The position numbers and the translations under genes are program-made. Of a stretch of 64,000 nt of DNA, positions 20,401 through 32,400 are shown piece by piece. The notes under the pieces are model-generated. The model made no database searches. It was not told where the DNA came from and saw only the letters and a list, made by a program, of their open reading frames with translations. The DNA lies in assembly GCF_051106095.1 (NCBI RefSeq), contig NC_135795.1, forward strand, positions 751,501 to 815,500. The letters are read 5' to 3'. This DNA is from Pogona vitticeps (taxonomy: Eukaryota > Chordata > Lepidosauria > Squamata > Agamidae). Numbering within the stretch: the first letter of the stretch is position 1; each line of letters begins with the position of its first letter.

Positions 20401-23400
20401 TCATCTGCTGCAGAAATCTCAGGGGTGGAAATCTGTGGCCTGGAATGTGGCTTTGCCTGTGCCCCATTTCGTCCCCTTTAAGCCCTTCCTCGAGATTCCT
20501 CGCGGTGTGCGCCAGAAGTCTCTGCTTCCAGCCTGAAGGTGGAACTGAGTCACCCGTGCTCTCATTAAGTCCATGCCCTTTTCTGATGTGTGTCCGCTTC
20601 AAGTTGTTCTTTCTACTTCCTTGTTGACCCTTGCCAAGTGTTTGTTTCCACCCTCCTCCTGCTTTGGAGCCTTGTGCCTGTTAGATGGTCTCTAGCCGCC
20701 CTGGGGCTGGTCGAAGGAGGAGTTCCTTCTGACTAAAAACCTGTTTTTCCTGGCATTCTGATTTTTTTCCCCTATCGGACTGGACTTCCAAACCTGGAGG
20801 CCCCCATCCCGCCCTCAGTAATCTTTCTTACTGAGAGTATGTTATTTACAGGATTAGTCATCCAGAGAAAATGGATGGTTGCCCAAATATTTCACAGCTG
20901 GCACTTAGGTATTTATACCGGTTTTCCAATCCATAAGAGTCTTCCAGGTGCCACCTGTTTTTGTTGTATTTCCTTTTGTTTTGTTTCTTAGGATTTTGCT
21001 GGATAGGCCCATCTTGTGTTCTTAGTGTCCATGCTGGGTTGCGTTAGAAGGCTGGGAATGCCTGACTCTTTGGAGAGACCGTCGCCTGTCGAAGGAGCTC
21101 ATCGTGAGCTAATTGGGGCGATGCTCCCGCTCTCAGCGGTGCATACATACATACCATAGCCTGCTTCCGGCAGCTCCCTCTCCCTTCCTTCTCCAGATGC
21201 TTACTAGCGTTGTGCGGATCTGCTAGCTCAGCAGCGGGTCTCTTTGGTAATTGTGCAAGCAGCTGAGCCCTTCTGAGGAAAGCCAAGTCACATTTTTCGG
21301 AAGGGCTCCAGGACATGCAGAGGATTCCTCTTGCTCCCTGGCCCTGATGTTGTGAAGGGCGGCCGTGCCCCCTTGCCTCTGTTCTGTGCTTAATTGTTAG
21401 AAAATATGTCAGGAACTTCCTTGGCTTGAACCATCTTATCTGCTTCCCAAATCTATCCTATGGCAGACCCCCGGGTGGTGCAGGAATGGAGGGATTCGTG
21501 TGGCTTTGGCTAGTCTTACTATGGAGGAAAGAGACGTAATCCTGTTTTCCCACTGCGGCAAAACCACTCTAGAAAAATGTTTACTTAAATCGGCCCCTTT
21601 TGGTTTCAGTGAGGCTTATCTCAATCAGTGTTTTTGGGGTTGTGCCCTCAATTGCAGCCTTCGTTATGCTTCCTACAGATTAGGTAAACTCCTGTGAGTT
21701 CAATGAGACCTCCAAGGAAGAAGATTTAGGACTGCAGTATTGGCTTGTGGAGGGTTTGCAACAAATGCTTGGGGCATGGAAGGACCCACAAGATAATGAG
21801 TTTAACAGGCTAAACAACAGAAAGTGACCCCTGGAACCTTTTTCTGGAGCTGTAGTGATTATTTGCACACCTGGATGTCTCTGAGACTGGAAGTGGCCAG
21901 AATCTCTTGCGTGAATTCATGAGCCTGCTGTGCTACAGACATTTTAGCCTCTTTTCTCTTGACGGGCTTTGCAGATTATTGCAACCATGCAAAATGTCTT
22001 GAGGAGAAGCCACCGTGGGGGGTAAGAGAAATGCATTTCCTACAGCAGTCACTCCTCTTTCAAACCACCTTCGCCTCTTGAAAAACAGAACCTCCCTCGG
22101 TCTAGGAAAGGCTGTGTGTGTCACTTCTGGAAGTCTTTAAACCTTGGAAAGGAATTGAAGGCATAGGGCCCACTTTTGACAGATCGTTCCTTCATCAGAT
22201 GGAGATGTATGGAGGAGAGCATGGGAGTCTGAGACTCCCTCCCTCCAGTGTGAGTGTGGGGGGGGGGCTGTGAGGGGCATTGGTGTCATGTTGATGGGGT
22301 ATATGTGGTATGTTCCACAGTGGCTTATCATTGTCTCAGTGCACTGCACAACAGTGGCCCCAGGGGGCGTTAGAATCAGTTTGCATTTGTCCAGCCCCAG
22401 TGTGGTCAGCTGTGGTCAGCGTATGAAGAAATGCAGCTGCACCCCGTGATGTACAGGAGGGTTGGCCTCCCTGCTGACCTTTGCGTAGGGTTTGAATGTG
22501 GATGCTAGATGGAAGCCTACAGCCTGCAAGGCGTACCGCCATTAAGTTGCAGAAGGGTAGGAGAAAAGGCTGCTCAGACTACGTGGAAGGGCTGGCTGCT
22601 TTTTTGGTTTGTTTTTTTAAAGGCATTCCTCTCTCAGTAGGAGGGGTGTTATGGATGGAACCAAAAAGGAATAGAATCCAGTTCATGGGGTTCTGTGAAA
22701 TCTGCCAATTCCCAGAGAAGTTATGGAGCCTGTAAACAAACAACACTGGCTGGCAGCCATCTGGTCAGCTTGTGGGGGCGGCGGGGGCAGGGGGCGGGAA
22801 GAAAATGCTTTTCAAAGCCTGATGCCAAAGGTTTTTCTCAGGCCAGGTAGCCTTTCCAAAAATCATCGTAAGAGGAGAGAGTTTTTCTGCTGTGCAATGT
22901 TCTGGCCAGGTGCGACCAGTGCTTCTTCGCTGGGTTTCTGTCCTTGTATGGAATCCTTCTAAAAGGGTCCACCTCTCCCAAACATCTCTATTTGTTTCTA
23001 TTTTTATTTATGGCAACTTTATCCTACTTTTTCTTCCAAAGGGATCATATTCTTTCAAAATCTTTGCATCAGCTCTGTGGGGTAGGCTACAGTGAGAGGA
23101 AATGCCTGGTGCAAGCTTAGGTTGTTGACTTCACCGATGAATAGAGACTTGAACTCAGGTCTCCCTGAGCCTAGTCTGGCTGCCTACGTTTCCATGCTGG
23201 CTCTCCAATGCCATGAGCTGGCCTGTGTGTTAATTGTTTTTAAGGGAATCTACTTCCAGTACATTGTGATCCCCAGCCTATCTTTCAATGTCACTGACGG
23301 CATGAATGTTGTGCATCATTACCAGAGTTGCTTCCTCCATCTCTGTTCACACATGCATACAAAGGACACCAACTAATGGTCACAATCATGGTGCAGAAGT

Positions 23401-26400
23401 CACAGCTGCAGAAAGATGATGACCAGTAAGGACAGATTTTTGGTAATTAAAGACTTCTTCCTTTAGTCCTGTGGCTCGTCTGACTCAGGAGTATCCATTT
23501 CTTTGCCTAGATGCCAAGGGAGCCATGGGATAGGAGGAAGATGTCTTTAATTACCAAAAGTCTCCCCTAGCTGGTGATGTCATCACCATTCTGCAGGCAT
23601 GCAATAGGACTTGGGCCAGCTGATTGATTAGATTTATACCCTATCCTGTATCATGAACTCTCAGGGTGGGATAGAATAAATTAGAAATGTTTTTAAAAAA
23701 GACAATTTGAGCATTTGAAAAGGTGTCTGTCACTTGCATTGCTGTGGAAACAGTAAACACATACCATAGATGAAATATGGTGCTGTAAATAGTTTTGAGG
23801 AGCTGGTAGTCCTAGATTTTATTTTTGTTTTTGTTTTTTAATTGTGCTAGCCTGTTTTAATTTATGTGCATACGGTTTCAGTGCCTTTCTTTTTCCTTCC
23901 AACAGAGCTGAGAAAACGGAAGTCCTCAGTGATGATCTGCTTCAGGTACTTTAATTCATGGGTTAATTCCTGGCTTTTGTCTTGATTCCTGAACTGACCC
24001 TGCCTTTGGGGAATTTAGTGGCTCCTGTTTGTCACATGGCAGTTAGAAAACCTGCAGGACGGTTAGAGGCAGTGGAGGAGAGAATCCACAAGGTCACAAA
24101 CACCAGCCGAGAAGCTCACAAGGGCAGTGCGGTTGAAAGCAAAAGAAGCCCCAAGAAATGACAGTGGTCCTCTGCTTATGGAAGAGGGGAAAAAACTACC
24201 GTATTTTTCGCTCCATAAGACGCACCTTTCCATAAGACGCACCAATTTTTTAGGAGAAGAAAACAAGAAAATATAATCTGTTTTCTTTGCTCCATAAGAC
24301 GCACAGACTTTCCACCCCCCTGTTTTGTGGGAAAAAGTGTGTCTTATGGTGCGAAAAATACGATATTTGAAGGCTGGTCTCCGTCCATTTCCCAAGAAAC
24401 AGGCCTGCAAATGGGGCAGGCAGACTGAAGGATCTTGGCCGGACTCCACTGCAACACTGGGATTTTCATAGGTGTCGACTTGTCATTCAGCACTTGATCA
24501 GTTGGGTCTGTTCCAGCTGGATCTAGCAGTTGGAGTTAGGCCTATGTGTTTTCCTGAACTTCTCTTGATGAAGCAAGAGGGAGGAAAAAGGGGGGCAAGT
24601 CTCCCACAAACCCCAAGTTTGTTTGCTGAGCCTGGTTGTGAACGGAGGTCCTTCTGAGGGTGAAGCTCAGCCTTTGTGCCCAGTTGTCTTTTGAAAAGAT
24701 GCTGATCGGAAATGCCTAAAAGCGCCTTTGAGGAAGGAGCAAAAGTATATTTAAATCTTTATACGTAGGAAGCAGCATTTACATTTCCTGCCTCTGCTGC
24801 TATTCCACTCTTTTCCTCTCCAACCTGTGGCCATGGAGGCTTTGTTAGGCATTGTCTGCATGGTTTGAAGGTTATCCTCTTGCAGGCTATCCTTAAAGCA
24901 CTGGTTCTTAACCTTGAGTTATTCAGGAGTATTGGACTGCAACTCCCAGAAGCCTTCACCACCAGCTGTGCTGAATGGGGTTTCTGGGAGTTGCAGTTCA
25001 AAAGCATCTGAGTAACAAAGATTAAGAACCACTGCTTAAAGGATACAGACATAAAGAAACCACCGAATCAGCCAAGAGACATCCCATGTCCTGGAAATAG
25101 GATTGTACAAGGGAAGGGCTCAAGGCTGCTTTCCGGCTATAGGTTTTCTGTTCGTCTGAATCTGAGAAAGGTTTCTCCATCATCTTTGTTTGCCTTCCCT
25201 GCAGTCTAGCTCTGCTAGATTGACGGAGGGCTCAGAGGGGGGTCTCGGCCATTTTTGCAAAGGTGTATATCCGGCCCGCATCCCCCTCCCTCCCCCCTCA
25301 GGAGCAAGGAAAGGCAGTCATTGTCTTGGAGGTTTCAGGAAGTCCCCCCCCCCCATCTGTCACTCATATCAATTTGTCCAGCCATCCTATAAAATCTGTA
25401 ATGCGGGTGATTCCCACGACACTCAGGGGAATGGAAGAAAAGCAGGCTTTTTTTTTCTTTTCAGCAGTCAGGAAGTAAGTAAAAGTGGGTTTTTTGCCAT
25501 GTATGGGTTGTACTGCTGTATGTATAAAGAATTTTGTGCATTTTGGGCTTGTCATTTGGAAAAATGAACAGAGAGGAAAAATCAAGGAAGCTGTATAAAA
25601 GAGGCACACACACCCTGTGACTTTACCCCTGTAGCTAGACTTGGCTTTCTAGACCTGAGATGTGGAAGTGTGCTTAGTAGGTAAGCGAGTTTAAAGCTCA
25701 CCCACCCCACCCACCCACCCCCAGTCTGCTTTTCTACGCTAGCTTTCCTCCATGTGTCTAAAGGGGGTTTCTGGTCTCTCCGAATCAGCCGGATGGGGGG
25801 GGGGGATAAGCTGATTTGGCAGCTGTCCTGCGTAAATATCTGCAGCAAGAAGCTCTCCTTGCCAAAAGCGTTGCTTGGGCTGTCCGATGTCGTTGCCTGG
25901 GTAACTGCATGAAATATTTGGAGTGGGGATGGAGGGAAGCCAGAAAGGCTCCTGCCCAGCTGTTGGCCAACCATTTCTGCCATCATGGCTTTCCCAGGCA
26001 CAGATATTTCAGCCTGCCCTGCCCAGATGGAACCGCTTACTCATTGGCCTGCTTTGCTTTGCCGCTGAGCAGAATCTGTCCCTAAGGGATCGTGTGTACG
26101 TTTCCTCTGGTGAAGCTCCGTGTGTTTCAGCAGATGACACAAGCCTTTCTGTCCTTGAGTCATGCTCCTCTCGGCTTTCCTTTCCAAAGATGCTGAGGTG
26201 CCACTCTGACAGAAAGTCGCATTCTGGGCGATGCTCGGGATGCAGTTAAATGCCAGGCTGCTTAACAAGATGTTCCAGAGGGCTGCAGAAGAGCAGCCTT
26301 GGGCTCAGCACACAGACTCCTGTTTGGTGATCCAGAAAGGACCGCCTTACAAGGAGCTTGCGGGACTGAGAGACAGCACAAGAATTGACCGCCTCATGGC

Positions 26401-29400
26401 GTACAAGGTTGCGTGTTTTCCTGCCTATAGACTTACGGAGCAGTGGGGCAGAAGTACAGCAGATGGACACCTTTGTATAAACGTGCAACGGAGCTCAAGA
26501 AAAGAAAAGGATCATGCAGCCGTGGGGAGAGGCAGTAAAGATTTTAGCAGCAAACATCATGCTCCTTGATGGAGCGGCCAGAAAAGCCTTCCTCGGAAAC
26601 AGCCAGTCCACAACCAGGGGGCTGCTGTAGAATAGTCTCAGGGACTGCTAGACCTGCATCTCAAAAAGAAATAAAGCACCCTAGAACAACCCCCCCAACA
26701 AAAAAATCCACACCCCAATTCAAGATGCTAAACACGAGCCAATTCTGTGCCGGTTGATGCCAGGGGTTCACAGCCATGGTTTTTACTGATATAGTTGTTT
26801 TGGTATTTATGTTACTTTTTTCATGGGCTGTTGATGTTTTGATTCACCCAAGGAAACAGGGATGGTTTGTTATAGCCAAAGAGCTGCAGCTGCACCCGGG
26901 TGGCACCGTTCAGACCGTCAGAGCTGTCCTAATGGGGGGGGGGGTGTGTGGACGCTCAGCCCCCTCCCTCTCAGGTTTTCGTTGTTTTTATACGAGTCAA
27001 CATTTCTTTTAAATGTGGAGAGGTTTCTAAATGTAGCTGGCTGGGTAGCTAATTGGGAGTTCAATTCCCCACTGTGCATCCCCAGAGAAGAGCCAGCCTA
27101 GGGGGCCTTGGGCCAGCTGCACAGTCCCAGGGTGACCCCAGAAGAAGGGAAAGGGAAAGCACTTCTGAGGTTTTTTTTACCTAAACAATTTTGAGAAGGG
27201 TTGCCATAGAATTATCTTGATGGCATAAGGTGATTTTTGTCATCATTATAAATGTACCCACACAATAAAAGGGTCCTGCATTTAATCTCAGTGTCCCTGG
27301 ATGCATTCCACCCTAAAGTGTGAAATATCACTTTGATTGCCTTATGTGCCACCGAAAAATGTACCCTGCTGTCTTTTGGAAGTTAGGTGGTTGGGTCAAA
27401 GAATGAGCCTGCCTTTTCCAGAGCGAAGGGCAAGGGCTGCTTCCTGTGAGGCGACCCAACATGTTCTCCGTGGTGGGATGTTGTTTGTATAAATCCCAAG
27501 GCACCTTTTGGGCAGAAAAAGGGCAGTCGGGGCCAGAAGGGAAGTTTGGCTCCTCTTTCAGCCTTCCGAGGAAAAGCCGCCTGCCGCCCAGCCTTCTCAC
27601 CGGCCAGGTGAAGGGGACTCACTCAGCTGGAGGCAGGGTCTGGAAGGTCCTGTTTGACCTGAGCCGCCTGCCAGAGGGCTCCGCCATGTTCAGAAGAAGC
27701 GCGGCATCCCTCGCTGGTCCCCCTGGGAGGACACTCAGGGCCAAACTGGTCTTAAGATACGTGGCTCGGTTTGGACGCGACTTTGTTTCGCAGGGTGGTT
27801 GTGGTGCTTGGTGTGTTCCAAAGAGATTTTCTTGAAATGCCAAATGTCTCAAGTTTAAAGAAGGCCCTTGCTCTGGGGTATTGGGTGTGAATGCTGGAGC
27901 GTGCTCTTCTAGAACTGGTTGGGTTTAGAAAATGAAGGTCTCCAGTTTCACCCGGAGTCTAGTTCTGTCCACTAGTAAAGTCCGAACCCATTCCACTTGA
28001 TGACGATTCCTTGCACGACGGAACAGCAGCCGCTTCCATCAGGGGCAGTTTTGTAATTGCAGATGTGCATCAGGCCTCAGGAAGCGTGCAGGTCTTTGAG
28101 TCAGAATTGGGTTTGACAGAGGAAAGAACAAGACTATGCATGGCCTTGGAATGCTTGGTGCTTTAAAACAAAACCAAAAAAAACACCCCAAACCCAGGGA
28201 CAGCATTTTAAAACATTCCAGAGAGTTTGTATCTATTTACATGCCTCCTGAAGTTGAAACTTGTTATGCCCTTTTGGCTGCTTTTGTTCAAACAGAAACC
28301 ATTCCAGAAGGCCTCCTTTTAACCTTTGTGACTCATCAAAGCACAGATAAACCACATTCCTGGGCCTGAGTCTGTGGAGGTTCCCAGCGGAACTTGGCAG
28401 GCCTCTCTCCACTCTTCCAGACACTGGAAGCAGGATGCATATTTGAACCAAGACCCCTGCTGTTGCTCCTCAAATGTACTTTGTGAGCATCTGCCCTTCC
28501 CCAGTGGCTTGGGGTGCTTCCAGAGGAGGGAGGGAGGGGGGGAGAGTGTGTGTCTGTGCCGCCTCCCTGCTTCGTTTGGATTCCTTTTCTTTAGCAAAAG
28601 CTGTCCACGAAGGAGATGGAAAGACGAAAACTCCCGAGTGACGGGGAGGGCATCATCTCTCTGGAATCGCACACAATTTTTCTTAGCACAGTCCCAAACC
28701 TGCAACAAACCGCACAATTCAGACTGCTGTTTGCACAGCAAGGCGTCTGCATTTAAATATGTTTACTTGGCTTTCTTCTGTAGGTTCAAGGCAACTACTG
28801 GTCACTCACCCAAGTCAGACGGTCCTGTCAGACAGGACTTCCCGGGGATTTGACCTGGAAGGAAACCTTGGGTGGGTGGGGTCAGTGCCAGGAGTGATTT
28901 GGTACAGCGCGGAAGGAAGAGGACTTACGGTCATCGTATGCCTAACCTTTCTCTCTCCTCCTTCTCCTGGTCTCTGGCTAGATTGAACGGCGCCTGGACA
29001 CGGTGCGCTCCGTCTGCCATAATTCCTGCAAGCGGCTTGTGGCCTGTTTGCACGGGCAGTATGGAACCGATACAGAGAAAAGACACGTGAGTATTGGAGC
29101 CTTGAGGTCAGCGTGAAAGCTGCCCCTGTCCCACGGAGCCGCTCGTTCTCTTCCAAACAGCCTGGAGCGTCTTCAGAAACGTCGGCCAACAGCTGCAGGT
29201 CCCCCTGCCATCGTAAAGCCTGCCTGGCCCACACGGACAAGTCCTGTAGGCGCTTCCTGGCCCCCCTGCCGGCAGTGTGCCCGATACCCTCGTGCGCCTG
29301 TCCTGCCATCTAGGGTTCGGTCGTCGTAACCCTGGTTGCAGCGCTGTGGGTATAATTGTCCCTAGATCATAATAACCCTTTGGATGGTTGTAGGGGACAC

Positions 29401-32400
29401 GGTTTCTGATAGGGTGCTGGGGGGTGCTGGGGGTAGTTCAGAGGGCACCCTGTGCCTTGGGGCTCTGAAGCCCCCCAGCTCAGACCCCCAAGCCCTTCCT
29501 TGAGACGGCATGCCTGGTTTCCTTCCATGGACATCTGGCCGTCTCTGGAGAAAGGCCTCTGCCTTTTCCTGGGACACTTCATCCTCACAGAGAGGCCCTA
29601 CGAAGTGGCCCTGATCCATCTTTCCTGTTGTAGGAATGGTGAAGGAGCCCATTTGCCTGGAGATGAGTGAAAAAGGAACCTGCTTTAGAAAGCATGACTC
29701 TTCCCTGGTTTTCCCCGGTAGCTCTCGACCCCCCCCCCCCGCAGTCCTGAGTGAGCCCATCCTCCTAATCACTAGAAAAGGCTGAACCCCCAACAGGGGG
29801 AACCTCCGGCTGCCGAGCTCCTGGCGGTGAACGTTAACAAGGCCTCAGGACTGGGTGGAGGAACGTGGCGCCCCTTGTCCTGAGGTGCTTTTCCTTTTCC
29901 TCTGCAGAAGAAGCTCCCCCTCACCGCTTTTGCTCAGAACATGCAAGAAGGCGCTCAGCAGCTGAGTGACGAAACCTTACTGGGGTAAGGGTTGCCTGTG
30001 ATCTCTCTCACGGGGCGGCTCCCTGTCTTTGGCCATTTGGAACTCCGGAAGTGGCCTAGCAGAAACCGGGAGGGTGTTCGCTCCAGTTCTGAAGCTGGCT
30101 TTTCCCTCTTGGCCTGTATCTTCCAAACAGCAGCGAAGCCTCGATGCTGAGGTTAATTCAGCTGCCTCGGCACCTTTACCTTCTGGAACCATTTTTAAAA
30201 TTACAGCTGGGTGCCTCTGGCAGAGATATGAAACTTCACACCTGGCCAAGTGCAAATTGTGGAAACAACCGTTCTTAACTCTTCAGTAAAGCTACTCCAG
30301 GGGTTTCCCCCTATTATTATTATTTTATTTTATTTTTTGGCCATCAGTACTTTAGAGAATGTTGCTGCCTAGGAGGAAGTAGCATTTATGATGAAAAACA
30401 TCCCAGATTGTAGGGAACACTCTGACAAAGAGATGCCCAGAGGAACAGAAGATACAGGCTGCTTTTTCCTGATATAAAAATCTAGCAAGCCTTTTTGTGT
30501 GTGTGGACATGGTGTGGTTTTGTGCACCCTGCTCGTAATGCTTGATTGAACGTCACCCTCTGTGGAGAGCATGCGCGTGCGTGTGAAGACGGCACAAGCA
30601 GTATAGAAACAACGCATGCCTCCCTCAAGCACATCGTTAGCCGTTCCAAGTCACCTTGCCAGGTGTTGCGGTCCACGGGAAGTTTATAGTTGCTCCTGAT
30701 AAAGAACGGTGTGTCTGAAAAGGAGGGGTCGCTGTCCTCCTCACAGGCTCTCTGTACAAAGCAGGACCCCAGAGAATTGTGGGGTCCCTTCAGGCAACCA
30801 GGAGCCTTCCCTCTTCGGACAGATCGCTCTCCCCACGGAACAAGCCGAGAGGCCAGACAGGCCCCTCTCTGCGCCCAAGAGCCACCCGCACTGTTCCTGG
30901 AGAGGACTGGGGCTAAAGTCTCTGACGTCCGTAGTGCTGGACGTCCCTTTGGACCAGGCCAGGCTGACGGAGGAGACGGAATAGAAGAGAGGGGTGGGCT
31001 AGAGGACCGGTGGGGGGGGGCAGGTGTTGTGATTTGAAATCTGCTGAATGATATCATTTTGGACCCGGGCCCCATCCTTCCTCCTAGGCTTACCTTAGAG
31101 AGGGTGGTTGTGAGGACCAAACTCTAGTGGAGAGAAGAGTCAGAATTATGTCCCAAGTTTTTGAACTGTTTAGAGGAAAGATTGGCTGTGAAGGTGGTAG
31201 TCGGGGAAATGAGCTTCTTCTCTCTGCCTCCTCTTCAAGATCAACCGAAGGGCCCCGCTCCTCTGGCTTTGCAGCCTTGGCTTGAAGGCGCCTCTCTCTC
31301 TGTGTGTGTGTGTTTTTGGAGGCTCACAAACACCAGAGAGAGAGAGAGAGAGAGAGAGCAAAGGTGTTCTTTTCCAGAGCACAGGTTGCTGTCCTCTGAA
31401 GGTGCCCATGGCCACAGAGACTGGCGAAACATTAGGAAGAACAACCTTCAGAACAAAGAGCCAAAGAGCCCGGAAAACCCACAACAACCGTGTTCTTTTC
31501 CCCTTGAAGGAAAATGCTGGAGACCTGTGGCGAGGCAGAAAATAAGCTTGCCATGGAACTCTCTCACCATGAGGTGCAGGTCGAGAAGGAGATTTTGGAC
31601 CCCCTGAACCTGCTGACTGAGGTAAAGGGCTTCAGCCTCTGCCACCGGTGGGATGCGGCCACCTCCCCTCCTGCAAACCCCGGCCCGCTTGCTTCGTCCG
31701 GAGGTGCCCCCCCCCCCGCTGAAGCGCAAGGCTGGGTCTTTCAAAGAAAGGCGGCCTCCCCACGTGAGGCGTTTTCAAGCGTCGGCTGCCTCTCGTCTCT
31801 GTTTTCAGACAGAAATCCCCAACATTCAGAAGCAGAGGAAGCAGCTGGCGAAACTGGTGCTGGACTGGGATTCGGCGAGAGCTCGGTAAAGGAGGGGCCC
31901 TCCCCCTCTCCCCACCCCCTGTGCCGGATTGCCAGACCGGGAGGGGAGCTTGGTTGCCAGGCAGGAGAGCTAGGGCGGAGGAAGGCCAGTAGTGCCCCCC
32001 TCTCTGGCCTGACCGTCCCCGGGGGTGGGTGGGGGCGCCTTCTGTGCCAAAGGCATCGAGGTCCAAGGAAAGGGGAGCTCCTCTCTTAACGTGAAGCAGG
32101 AACCCAAAGAGGACACGGGCCAGGTCACCTCCCTGTTGCAGCAGAAGGAGTGAATCACATGGATTCACTTGGTCTCCTTGGAGCGTTTGCTCCCTTGCTT
32201 TAGGTGCTGATTTCAGGAGGCTTCATCTGAGCCTGAGTGGGGGGGGAGGCATACTGGGCGAGGGGTCGGGGAGGGGAAGGCTGAACCTCCAGTGTTCTTC
32301 TCTGCATAGCAGGAGTCATTCTACCCCCCCCCCACTCCTCTCTCTTGCAGGTGGAACCAGGCCCATAAAACATCAGCGACTAACTTCCAGGGTCTTCCGT

